From: Pisaster brevispinus
Taxonomy: Eukaryota; Echinodermata; Asteroidea; Forcipulatida; Asteriidae
Assembly: GCA_023634235.1 (NCBI GenBank)
Contig: JAMKCF010000001.1
Location: 2,750,606 to 2,814,605 of the forward strand
Direction: 5' to 3'
DNA length: 64,000 bases
Part shown: positions 1-10,267 of the stretch, piece after piece
How the letters are laid out: every line of letters starts with the position of its first letter
Position numbering within the stretch: position 1 is the first letter of the stretch
Notes under the pieces: model-generated
Told to the model about the DNA's origin: nothing
What the model saw: the letters and a program-made list of their open reading frames with translations, nothing else
The model's database searches: none
Position numbers and translations under genes: made by a program

Positions 1-1830
1 GTGCATTTTAAGGTAAAGTTAGGGCCTATTTATGATTGGTTTTTGGATAAACACTTTCAGTAGACCCTTTTTCACTGCAGTACTTTTGCACCATGTTGAA
101 CCTGCCCCGTGTGCCGAGGTGAGTTGTGTCAGTCGAACGGACAATTTTTATACGATTTGAAACTTCATGCGCGCTCCTCACACGCTTCTGTGCGTCAAGT
201 GCTATTATCAAGTTTGATTTTGGATTTTGGATTTGTTCATCCATTGTCGATCCACTGTGGGGTAAAGGCCTCTGCACAATGTCTCTAAATGTCTCTATTT
301 TACTTCTTGATAACCGTTGACTGTCTCCCAGTATTGTTGCAGCTCGTCTCTCTATCTTGTTCTCTAGTACCATCTCATTCCAATTGTTTCCTTAATTCAA
401 ATACGTCTTCCAATGAATTATTGCTGAGCCCCAAGGCTAATCTGTTCTGCGGCTGATGTGTCCTGCTCAGCTCCATTCTTTAACCCTCGAGAATTTGAAT
501 TACGTTGTAACTGCTCGTATGACAAGAGTTACTACAGTCTGTAGTAGGTTTGGTGAAATCTTACCACACCCGGGGATAAAGCTATAAACCCATTATTATT
601 AATCCAAAGACCTTTCAGAGGGTTTGTAGATGTTGTCAGTCATAATAATTGTGAAAAAACATTTACAATGTTATTTTGGTAAAATATTTAGCTAAATACA
701 GGCCTAATGCATACTTCCGAATGCATACTGTATTGTGGGACACTAACTATAGTTTACAGAAGGTCTGTGCGAAATCTACTACCCCTCCCCCAGACACACA
801 TGTGGATGTTTGGGTTAGCATGGTGTCTGTTACCTTGATAAAGGTCAACCAGTCTCACACAGGCTTCATCTGATAGCTACAATACAGAATGGTTGATGGT
901 TGTACCAAGTACCCTTAAGTATACATTTTTTATTTATACCGTTTCTAACTTTGTCCTGTTCCCTTATCCATTTGTTTGTTTTACTGTCCTTGTACGTGAT
1001 CTTTCGTAGGAAACTTCTTTACATGTTGTTCTGAGCTGTTGCTAGTTTTCTTTCAATTTTGTTAAGTGAGTAACAGTTTTTAATTTCAAAAAATCTAAAA
1101 AATTCAAAGTTCTACAACTGCACTAGCCAAGTAGCATGCCAAATGTCTTATCACTATCCGGGGTTTGTTTTTCACAAACACAATCCAACAATGAACCGCC
1201 CTCCAGAAATTCCCATAGGAATTGTACAGCAGTTACTCAGTCTTGCTCATTAGTGTAAACAAAGGGTGTTATTCAAAGAAATGGCAGAAAGAGACACATG
1301 TGGGCTCATCTCAAACTACAATTTTGCTTGAATTGATTTTATTTAGTCAAAAGGGTCTATATCTAATGCTTTGGGTGATTTAAAAGTGATTGGATGATTT
1401 AAAAGTGATTTGGTTCTTCACAGAAATGTATTACACGCTAAAATCAAACTGTTACTCAACAAGTAAGGCAGGGTAAAATGGTGTGATTTTTTTGTATGGT
1501 GTCGCGAAGAGTAAGGGTCCAGGTTTCAGCTTCGCATGGAATTGTAGGGAGGATGCACTGGTAATATACTTCTAATTTCAGGCACATAAGGAAGTTGCCT
1601 TTCATAAATGGTGCTGTACCCTCCAAAAGCTCGTCATCTAGCTTTGATTCTTTTTCGTATTTCGAAGCTGGATGCAGCTAGTTGCAGAGTTCGAAATAAA
1701 CGACGCACCACGGGGCACAGGGCAGATTCAACACGGCGCTATTTTACCGTGAAAAGGGTCCTCTATTCTGTAGCAATTTTAACACCATCGATCCATCAAA
1801 TCCTTGTGGAAAAAATCACCTCGTTTTGAG
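1..1830 (-). mobile_element. Degenerate LINE 3'-end fragment (interrupted)
   Basis: Minus-strand reading of 26-373 gives an endonuclease/reverse-transcriptase style C-terminus (ERRAATILGDSQRLSR), also found at 54290-54520 in plus orientation. The block at about 900-1062 and 1518-1740 is a second stretch of the same element. It is broken by a MITE at about 1063-1517 and other sequence at roughly 430-900. It is non-coding today: frames shift and stops occur. The family is judged from the typical LINE tail pattern (see 13748-14020), not from a search. Confidence 0.55.
1063..1517. mobile_element. MITE with AGTAACAGTTT/AAACTGTTACT inverted repeats
   Basis: Absent from the duplicate unit, where the flanks join at about 13795. 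Inner inverted repeats read GAGTAACAGTTT near 1069 and AAACTGTTACTC near 1446. A second, inverted copy is at 47726-48215. The outer ends are GTGTCGCG-like. The borders are approximate. Confidence 0.55.
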
Positions 1831-2428
1831 TTGTTCTAACTTTTAAGTTTCGTTCTTTGTACGCGTCCATTATACTTACTTCAGATTAACAGTGCAAGTC
1901 TTCTGCTTATTAAAACTCTGGGAATCAAGTTAGTCCCAACTATATGGTATAAGTCCGCGATTCTGTTTCTTCGAACAAGACTTGTTAAGTTCAACGTAGT
2001 TCAAGGGCCATGTCACACGAGGCAATTTACAGGCAATCAGTTCCAGGCAATCTCCAAATAGAAAAGGCATTCACAATTCAATGTTCATATATTTTTCTTT
2101 GGGATCCTAAGACATTGTTTGAAAAATGACTCCTGTGCTACCAAAGTGGTCCTGTAGCATGCACTACTGTTGCCTCCAAATTGCCTGTAAAAGTTGCCTC
2201 GTCTGACAAGGCCCTATGCCATCCAAATGATATCACGTTGTTGGGAAAGTAAAATGTAGCCATGAAATAACATGGAAGTATCAATTAAACAAAACAACAA
2301 TGAAAACAAGAGCTTGTAAGAGTTGACCTTCATTTGCGGCCATTTTGTTAGCAAGGAAACATGTTCTCCAGTTGGCGTTTTTGTTATCATTCAAAGTACG
2401 TAATGAACGTACAAATCAACTGTGACAG

Positions 2429-2435
2429 TATATAG
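2429..2435 (+). promoter_or_regulatory. TATA-like box of peptide gene copy 1
   Basis: TATATAG lies 61 bp before the ATG at 2496 and is conserved in the duplicate. A start site about 30 bp downstream would leave a short 5' leader. The assignment is by position and motif only. Confidence 0.4.
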
Positions 2436-2495
2436 ATAATCGTTACAAAACCTGAGTTTGCTTTTTTGGATCAATCTTAAAGGAACTCGATCGTC

Positions 2496-5400
2496 ATGAA
2501 GGGTCTTTTGTTCTTGTCTCTGCTGTTGGTGCTTGGATGTGTGGCTGCTTATAGAGAAGAAATTGGTAATTATTTTCTTTTTGAAATTGAAACCATTATT
2601 ATCATTGTCACGGTTTGTTCAAATTCGAAAGTGTGTTGCCAGAGGCAAGGTGCATCGAAAGTTACATTAAAAATATGAAATTTTAATATTGTTAAAGGGA
2701 CACACCGGCTTACTGTTTACCTAATATTGAGATGTGGAATGACAGACAACAATTTTTAAATGGTTGTAAAAAAAAAATCATCAAAATATCACGTAATTAA
2801 CGAAAAATGTGAAAAAAACAAAACGCGGTCAAAGGTCAGCTTATACGCTTTTCCAGCCGTTGCAACTGGCAAATTTACGTGGCAATGATGCGCGATGTTG
2901 TAAGTAGACTGGTGCTCTGTTTATGTATCAATTATAACAATGGCGAGGCATGAGGATACAGACTTCATATCCATCAAGCACAAATTCACGTGTAAATAAA
3001 AAAACAGACATGAACCATGCCACTGATCTCTATTATACTGTCAGTATAATAGAGATCAGTGACATGAGCGGACGTCAGTCCATAGAGCAAGGTTCCTTGC
3101 TCTATGGTCAGTCCTAGTCGAAGTCCGCTCGTGGTCGTAACCAATAACTGTTTCGGTTGAACTTGCCATTGAAACAGTTATTGGTTACGACCGCGAAAAC
3201 TAACCCCAACCTGTATTCTGTGTACGACGACGTACTATATTCTGTGTACTTGCAATAATGGAGATCGTTTCTTCGACATCCAAGGATCGGTACAAAAACA
3301 TCGCAAGGAAAAACACCCAGAAGGTGGTCCAACGAAAAGTAAAAAGTAAAAGAAAAACCACGATAAATCCAAAGGGAAAGCTAGCAAAAGCAGCAATTTG
3401 GGGGGGGGGGTGGACATTGTGCAGCTATCATAGAAGTAGACCAGCTGTATGGGATAAATATTCCCCGTCGTCGTCCCGCGTGTGTAGCGCAGGCAACACG
3501 TTGCAATATTTAGGGATAATAACTAGGGGTATCAGACTAAAACCCTCCTACAAAAACCGTAATTGTTGGTCTGGCTCCCTACCCCTCCGACAAGCTCGCA
3601 TGCTCACGGCTAGACCGGCAACTGAGCTGGGGAGTTCATGCCCCGGGGCTTGTCTCTCTGGCCCCACGAGACACGGCACCGGCTGTACGGGATATGCCCC
3701 AAGGTTTACGTTCCGCTTGCTCCCACGCTGGTGCGCCGTAAAACACGCTCGGTTGCACGGACTCTCTGAATGCGAATCTTACGTTCGATTTTTCATCATT
3801 ATTTACAAATTGTATAAATAATCTGAATACATAGTCTTTTTTTTCAAATACTCATGAATAATTTTTAAAAAACAGGTTTAAATTTGGTTCAGTAATTTAC
3901 TTGTATACGGCTGGAAGTAAAACTAACTCCGAAAATCACGTGATTTATCCGAACCACTTTTTTGGTTCGGATAAATCACGTGGCCTTCGTTTTTTGAAAA
4001 ATGCTCAAAAACGGCAAAACTTGATGGTTTCTTTTAGAAACCGTTCTTCTCCATTCCTGGAAGACCTTTGAAGGCATATGTTAGCCTATTTTGTAGCCCA
4101 AATAGCCCAACGAAGCCGGTGTGCCCCTTTAAGTTTGCAAATTTTATAGTAGGTCTAAAGACAAAGGAAAACTATAAACACGGAAAAGTTAAAGGTATAT
4201 ACATGATTTTTAGTGCTGGTAAACTAGCTGCAGACAGTGTTCATGTTTGCGTAGGATTAATCAATATGCAATTTAACAAACCTGTGGAAATTTGGACTTC
4301 GTTGTGCAAGTCAGGAGAAAATAGTCAAAAACGCCTTGAGGGTAAACTACCTTTATCCGTAGATACGTGCACTATATAAGACTATATCAATTATGGACCC
4401 TATGCATCGACGTCATCTAGCCACCATCTTAGAGCAAGTTCGGGTGGGCGACTAGAGTGACCAGACTTACCAAAAACCATAGAGCACAGGGAGATTGATT
4501 AGATCGACCATGCACTGGAGCATGGACGATCTAGTCAATTTGAGAGCTACGTCACACAGGTAAAACGATGACGAAGCAATCGAAACGCACAAATGTGTAG
4601 AAGCGCCAATGAACAACCTCCTTTTAACATCTAGAGGCGAGGACGCCCTACTGATAATGACATCATGCGCATATAAGGTCTATTATTGCAAAATGAAGAT
4701 TGGCACGTGACGCGTGTTCCACCAATCAAATTACAAGGACCCGTGTGTGTGGCATTATAAATAATACATGTTTTACATAATGACAGATGATTTGACTCTA
4801 CGAGAACTGCTCGTCAAACTCAAGGAAAAGTTGGAAACCCGCCGTGAGTAAACACATAATCACCTGCATGACCTAACCCTTGTTTACAAAAAAAGAAAAA
4901 CCACCCAAAATCCGATCGGGGCCCAATTTCATAAAGCCTGTAAGCACAAAAACTTGCTAGGCACAAGAAAATCTTGCTCAGCAGAAACAGGTTACCAACC
5001 AACATTCCATGAAGTTTACATTGTTGCCACTGGTACTCAGCTCATTTCTTGCTAAGTAACGAATATTGCTGAGCAGAATTTTCAGCTTAACAGCTTTATG
5101 AAATTGGGCCCTGTCCTTTTACACTCTATGGCATTTTCTACGGAGCTCTGAAAGTGCAATCCAACTTGTTGAGCTCGCGAGATAATTTATTTTAGGGTGA
5201 TGACGTCATAAGCGTAATATGTCGACATCCCGAGATGACTTTACTTCGGGATGTCGACATCTTGAAAATAGAATGTTGTCGTCCCCAAATAATTTATCTT
5301 GGGTTTTCGACATTTTCGGGATGTTATCATCCAATAAGTAGTGAATGGATAAGTAGTGAATGGATAAGTAGTGAATCTGCCCGGGCAGTCAGCAGCCCTT

Positions 5401-5993
5401 CTGGTTTGTGCATGATCCAATTAAGGCCACTGTTTGGAAAGGGAATTACATGGAGATAACAGGTGTTAGTTGTCAGATGTAAAGGATTTTTTATTCTAGC
5501 CTTTTCTTTTATTGGAACAAACAATTATGAGGCGATGGGGTGGGTGGGGGATAAATGAAGCAGCTATAGCATCCAACATGGCACTGTTTGTTTTTGTTGT
5601 AGAATTGGTGGCTAGAGAGGAGTTAGGAGCACGAAGGGTTGAAGAAAACAGTGAGTATGCACAGGACCTTAACTGTCCCCACGCTGAAATTTTTTTTTCC
5701 TTTCTCTCTTTTTTTCACTTTTCTTTTTTTACAGTTATAAGGGAAATCGTAACAAACCTGTTTTAATTCAGCTTTTTAAATTCTGTTTCAAGCCCAACAC
5801 CTTTTAAAGGGGTCCATAAAGAAATGGCAGAACAAAGAGAACATGGTGCGCAGTGGGTATGTGTTAATTTATTTACTCCGGTTCATTCCCTGCAGAGCGA
5901 TTTTCATGCATGACTGGCCGTGTCGAGTGCCCGCCGGATGCGCCGTACTGCCATGACGGTTCTGATGGAGTTGGTCGATGTTTTAAATCCTAA
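2496..5993 (+). CDS. Secreted four-cysteine peptide precursor, copy 1 (4 exons)
   Basis: Four exons at 2496-2565, 4787-4843, 5603-5650 and 5896-5993 join with gt..ag borders and consistent phase 1 at every junction, giving about 90 residues. Exon 1 is a classic signal peptide (MKGLLFLSLLLVLGC, then VAAYREEI). Exons 2 and 3 encode a charged, probably helical propeptide (for example LRELLVKLKEKLETR). Exon 4 opens with Lys-Arg, a prohormone-convertase type site, followed by a 30-residue peptide with four cysteines spaced C-x6-C-x6-C-x9-C and ending CFKS-stop. A TATA-like box lies 61-67 bp upstream of the ATG. I infer a secreted, proteolytically released, two-disulfide peptide (hormone, antimicrobial or other defence peptide). 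The C..CP....C spacing faintly recalls half of a granulin module, but the CC pairs are absent. I do not recognise the family. Intron 1 carries a 1.4-kb mobile-element insertion that copy 2 lacks. Confidence 0.72.
2696..4128. mobile_element. 1.43-kb TTAA-flanked element in intron 1 of peptide gene copy 1
   Basis: Ends AGGGACACACCGGCTT and AAGCCGGTGTGCCCCT form a 16-bp terminal inverted repeat with one mismatch. TTAA flanks both ends (2692-2695 and 4129-4132), and copy 2 has a single TTAA at the matching site near 14799. A TTAA target duplication fits piggyBac or Kolobok type transposition. There is no recognisable transposase: the 187-residue frame at 3258-3821 is low complexity and unlike known proteins. 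At least four near-perfect hairpins are nested inside (see findings). It is probably non-autonomous. Confidence 0.75.
3028..3200. repeat. Three consecutive long hairpins inside the TTAA element
   Basis: Perfect or near-perfect inverted repeats in a row. About 19 bp of CACTGATCTCTATTATACT with its complement at 3023-3062; CCATAGAGCAAGG with its complement at 3080-3106; and a 21-bp arm starting GTCGTAACCAATAAC at 3134, pairing with 3171-3192. A fourth hairpin with arms CACGTGATTTATCCGAACC lies at 3937-3981. Confidence 0.7.
4918..5111. mobile_element. GGGCCCAATTTCATAAAGC hairpin MITE
   Basis: Ends GGGCCCAATTTCATAAAGC and GCTTTATGAAATTGGGCCC are inverted repeats, and the interior carries the AGCA.AAAAACTTGCT and TTACCAACCA..TTCCATG segments. 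The family recurs at 15448-15631, 32181-32380, 34726-34843 (half), 37867-38050, 38051-38243, 55565-56175 and 61304-61628. This copy is in intron 2 of peptide gene copy 1. Confidence 0.7.
5325..5372 (+). repeat. 15-bp tandem repeat, about 3 copies
   Basis: GGATAAGTAGTGAAT is repeated in a row in copy 1. Copy 2 has a single unit at about 16103. Confidence 0.6.
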
Positions 5994-6517
5994 AGGTAAT
6001 TTATGCTGCCTGGTTTGTTTCTACAGCAAGCGCATGTTGGTTGAGCCAGAAAGCACGTATTCCATTGTTTTAGATTGGGTACCATCTAAACAACTAAAAC
6101 GACGTCGTTGACGGGGAGGGGGGTGGGGGTGTTCACAAACCAGTGCGCCACCAAGAGTTTGTCCAAGAGGTAATGAGCAAGCTCGGGTGTTAACCTTTAG
6201 TAAATTTGCCGTTGAAATCACTCATGCGGGGTTTGTGTTTCAGTCGAACGCGTTTAGTCGATCGGATCGTATTATAAAAAATGGCAACCAACATGGCGAC
6301 AACGTATCGAAGAGGGAAAAATATATTGTCTGTACAAAAAATTACTTGCATCTATAGTGCAATATAATTATTATTTTAATAATTGACATAATTCATTGGC
6401 ACAACCGACCATTTATATTTCGACCCATTTTTGTGTGTAATTAAAAAGGTTTACAAAACTTTCTCGATCACCTAAACCAAAACGCCATCTTGGCAAAGTG
6501 GCGTAACTTCGTTAGTT

Positions 6518-6850
6518 GACTAGCTGACTAGAGGAACAGTGCTCCAGAGCTAGGTTGATCCAGTTGGACTAGCTTAAGTGAGGTTTGCGGTAACACCATG
6601 TGGAAATCTCTTTCTCCTGAAGACGATCAGAGCACACTGATCGAAACGTTGAGTCGTTAACCACCGGTTCTTTTCAGAACTTACACTACTCAAAAGAGAT
6701 TTCCACATGGTATTACCGCAAACCTCACTTAGTTAAACTTCCACCATGCAACGTTTCAAATCCTACTTGGACTAGCTTGTTCAACCATGCTGCGTTCGAG
6801 TGACATCTAGATCGACTATGGTTAAGTCTAGCCGACTCTAGTCAGCCACC
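6518..6850. repeat. Composite hairpin repeat with GAAACGTTGAGTC core
   Basis: Outer arms ACCATGTGGAAATCTCTT (6596) and AAGAGATTTCCACATGGT (6694) enclose CTGAAGACGATCAG..CTGATCGAAACGTTGAGTC. The same module occurs at 17980-18100, 29928-30050, 30505-30620 and, inverted, 57840-58030. Further flanking inverted segments (GACTAGCTGACTAGAG / CGACTCTAGTCAGCC) extend the unit. Confidence 0.55.
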
Positions 6851-8567
6851 CAAACTTGCTCTTTGGCTGATGTCAATGTAGCTCTTTTACGTAAATCTAT
6901 TGCAAATGGCGCTAATTAGCAGTACAATCGTTCCCACCATGCATCACTACATCCCAATTGTTCAAACATCAGCCCATCCCAGAGGTCCATCCACACACTC
7001 TCCACATGAAATAGAGGTAAAATACAAAATTGTTATTTTGAAAGCACATGAAATTCGTAGATTCACTCGTATAAAAAATGTATAAGTGTGTTTGTTTGTT
7101 TGTTTTGTTTTTACGACAGGTGCATTCATACCTTCGAAGTGGAACAGAATTGAGGGAACACAGAGTACTGCTTGAGCATAATAGATTTTTAAATTTCAGC
7201 TTAGTCAATTGTTTACTTTCCCCACTTCATTTTTGTTATTCGTCTAACAGTTAGGTTTGCTTTGTCGCTTATTCAATGTCAGGAATCATTTTGTGAAGAC
7301 AAGAGTTTGAATGTACCGTCTCAGACAATGATAATAACGTTTCGACCCTAGCAGCAAAGACTCTGCTTGGGTCGAAACGTCAGGCCACTAACTTCTTGTT
7401 GCGTTGATACAAAATGTCTTTTTGATTGTAAGCAGTTTGTAACATTTTGTTCCCATTTAATAACAATTCCCACACATCAGAATGAAAACGTGGTATTTCA
7501 ACGGTGTTTTAACTGCACTTCTGCCCACAAATATACACAGACGCATCACGCAGTATTGTTCACAATGCCATCGCGACCGCGCATAATTCATGCTTCACTC
7601 ACTGTAATGCAAAAACATTTACATAAAAACCATACATACTAATTATTCAAATTAATAACAGCATGCAGTTAGAGATTTGCTTTTATGCGTTCCCTTATCA
7701 GAATTGTACATCCTACAGGCCTACGTCAATATAGTCACGCGCCATGTTTTCTATTTACCGTAAAAAAAACCCATAGACGAATGTCATCAGTTTTTCAATT
7801 GTGAGTCCATAAAATGCAAGGCGGGAGATTTAAAATCTCGCAGCGAGGGGGACCAGCTAGGTTGCTGCACAAACTGACATTGACAACCTTTTTCCATAGA
7901 TTAAGCTGGTTTGTTTAGCACTTACTCAGCAAAGCTAAGTGTGGTTGTTAACATGTCCAAGTATTGTCAAATTTAAACTTATTTGTTTGCTTAATTATTT
8001 AAGTTACATAATTAGGTTTTAACATTGATACTTGACGGACCAATTTTGTACACAAAGGATACTTGCAGAGTTTTATTGTCCTGCCCTTCTAACCAAATCA
8101 TTGTCCTATGTTGATTGACACGCCCTCTACGTCGTGTGGCATGATCAAACTTTGGATATCATGACATCTGAGCTAATGACTGTGTATGGTTTGGTCCAGA
8201 CAATAAAACATATTAAAATATTTCAGAATGTCCTGACAACGTCCATCGCTGCTGGGTTTTAAGTTTCATTATTGTTAAACCCTCATGCAAATCCTACTTG
8301 TTTTTTTGTATATAAAAAGAAAAGAAAAAAGAGGGCATCGTGTGTGACCAAGTAACTAAATTAGCTGGCGACCTCATGACATTATAGTCACGTGATATTT
8401 GACTTAGTTTGGCATGGTTTATGGTTTGTGTTACTTAAAAATGACTCAAATTGGGACCAAGAAATTATTGTAAGAGTACAGTTTTAGTAAATAAAGTTAA
8501 AATGTTGCATTGAGTCAAAGTGTCAAATCTGATGTGTTTGTACAAGTATAGGAGAGAAAGAACCGGG

Positions 8568-9680
8568 TGGGCAATGTAAGAATGAGTTGAACAAAGTAAA
8601 ATCAAGTTGTAAGAACGGGGTGGGGCAATGTAAGAAAAGGGTTGGGCAATGTAAGAATGAGTTGAGCAAAGTAAAATCAAGTTGTAAGAACGGGGTGGGG
8701 CAATGTAAGAAAAGGGTTGGGCAATGTAAGAATGAGTTGAGCAAAGTAAAATCAGGTTGTAAGAACGGGGTGGGGCAATGTAAGAAAAGGGTTGGGCAAT
8801 GTAAGAATGAGTTGAGCAAAGTAAAATCAGGTTGTAAGAACGGGGTGGGACAATGTAAGAATGAGTAGAGCAAAGTAAAATCAGGTTGTAAGAACGGGGT
8901 GGGACAATGTAAGAATGAGTTGAGCAAAGTAAAATCAGGTTGTAAGAACGGGGTGGGACAATGTAAGAAAAGGGTAGGGCAATGTAAGAATGAGTAGAGC
9001 AAACTAAAATCAGGTTGTAAGAACGGGGTGGGCGATGTAAGAAAAGGGTTGGTCAATGTAAGAATGAGTTGAGCAAACTAAAATCAGGTTGTAAGAACGG
9101 GTGGGGCAATGTAAGAAAAGGGTTGGGCAATGTAAGAATGAGTTGAGCAAAGTAAAATCAGGTTGTAAGAACGGGGTGGGGCAATGTAAGAAAAGGGTTG
9201 GTCAATGTAAGAATGAGTTGAGCAAAGTAAAATCAAGTTGTAAGAACGGGGTGGGGCAATGTAAGAAAAGGGTGGGGCAATGTACGAATGAGTTGAGCAA
9301 AGTATAATCAGGTTGTAAGAAAGGGGTGGGGCAATGTATGAAAAGGGTGGGGCAATGTAAGAATGAGTTGAGCAAAGTAAAATCAGGTTGTAAGAACGGG
9401 TGGGCGATGTACGAAAGGGGTTGGGCAATGTAAGAATGAGTTGAGCAAAGTAAAATCAGGTTGTAAGAACGGGGTGGGGCATTGTAAGAAAAGGGTGGGG
9501 CAATGTAAGAATGAGTTGAGCAAAGTAAAATCAGGTTGTAAGAACGGGGTGGGGCAATGTAAGAAAAGGGTGAGGCAAGGTAAGAATGAGTTGAGCAAAG
9601 TAAAATCAGGTTGTAAGATGGGGGTGGGGCAATGTAAGAAAAGGGTGGGGCAATTTAAGAATGAGTTGAGCAAAGTTTAA
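8568..9680 (+). repeat. 75-bp minisatellite array
   Basis: The unit reads GTAAGAATGAGTTGAGCAAA, then GTAAAATCAGGTTGTAAGAA, then a GGGGCAATGTAAGAAAAGGG segment; period 75 bp (for example 8634 to 8709), about 14-15 copies with small indels. Because 75 is divisible by three, long spurious frames run through it on both strands. It shares the GGGCAATGTAAG core with the 20-bp array at 19430. Confidence 0.9.
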
Positions 9681-9683
9681 TCA

Positions 9684-10267
9684 GGGTTTTATGAATATAT
9701 GTGCTGTCAGCTACAATAGGTGTGTCAGTGCGTAGGGTTTTATGAATATTTGTGCTGTCAGATACAATAGGTGTGTCAATGCGCAGGGTTTTATGAATAT
9801 TTGTGCTGTCAGCTACAATAGGTGCTCAGTGCGTAGGGTTTTATGAATATACATGTGTGTGCTGTCAGCGTCAATAGGTGTGTCATTGCGTAGGGTTTTA
9901 TGAATATTTGTTCTGTCCGCTTAAATAGGGGTGTCATTGCGCAGGGTCTAGAATACTTGTGCTGTCAGCTACAATAGGTGTGTCAATGCGCAGGGTTTTA
10001 TGAATACTTGTGCTGTCAGCTACAATAGGGGTGTCAGTGCGCAGGGTTTTATGAATATTTGTGCTGTCAGCTACAATAGGGGTGTCATTGCACAGGGTTT
10101 TATGAATACTTTCATGTTGTCGTCAGCTACAATAGGGGTGTCAGTGCGTAGGGTTTTATGAATATTTCTGCTGTCAGCTACAATAGGTGTGTCAGTGCAC
10201 AGGGTTTTATGAATACTTGTGCTGTCAGCTACAATAGGGGTGTCATTGCACAGGGTTTTATGAATGG
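9684..10267 (+). repeat. 51-bp minisatellite array
   Basis: About 11 units of AGGGTTTTATGAATATTTGT + GCTGTCAGCTACAATAGG + TGTGTCAGTGCGC, period about 51 bp with indels. It follows the 75-bp array directly and is not seen after copy 2. Confidence 0.9.

Larger units (their letters stand above)
1..8460. repeat. Tandem duplication unit, copy 1
   Basis: From the left edge to the start of the minisatellite at about 8570 this segment is colinear with 13156-19400: LINE fragment, peptide gene, 3' flank with hairpin repeats, and the block ending in the GTTTGGCATGGTTTATGGTTTGTG segment (8409 on) that adjoins the satellite. Identity by eye is high in most blocks, broken by copy-specific insertions. About 600 bp at roughly 7470-8080 have no counterpart in copy 2. 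The left end of the unit may lie outside the window. Confidence 0.8.

Noticed and set aside
3258..3821. 187-residue frame in the TTAA element as a transposase
   Set aside because: No recognisable domain or catalytic triad; composition shifts abruptly across a poly-G run.
4191..4335. Possible exon in peptide-gene intron 1 (KGIYMIFSAGKLAADSVHVCVG frame)
   Set aside because: The same segment occurs in MITE copies at 46768-47165 and 57247-57625, so it is repeat sequence.
5920..6111. 63-residue frame MSSARRMRRT.. repeated at 16990-17181
   Set aside because: Alternative frame of exon 4 running into the 3' region; the exon 4 frame joined by phase with exons 1-3 has the cysteine pattern and dibasic site.
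8523..9673. Long frames on both strands (for example 177 residues at 8523-9056)
   Set aside because: Minisatellite artefact, same unit as at 20.1-21.1 kb.
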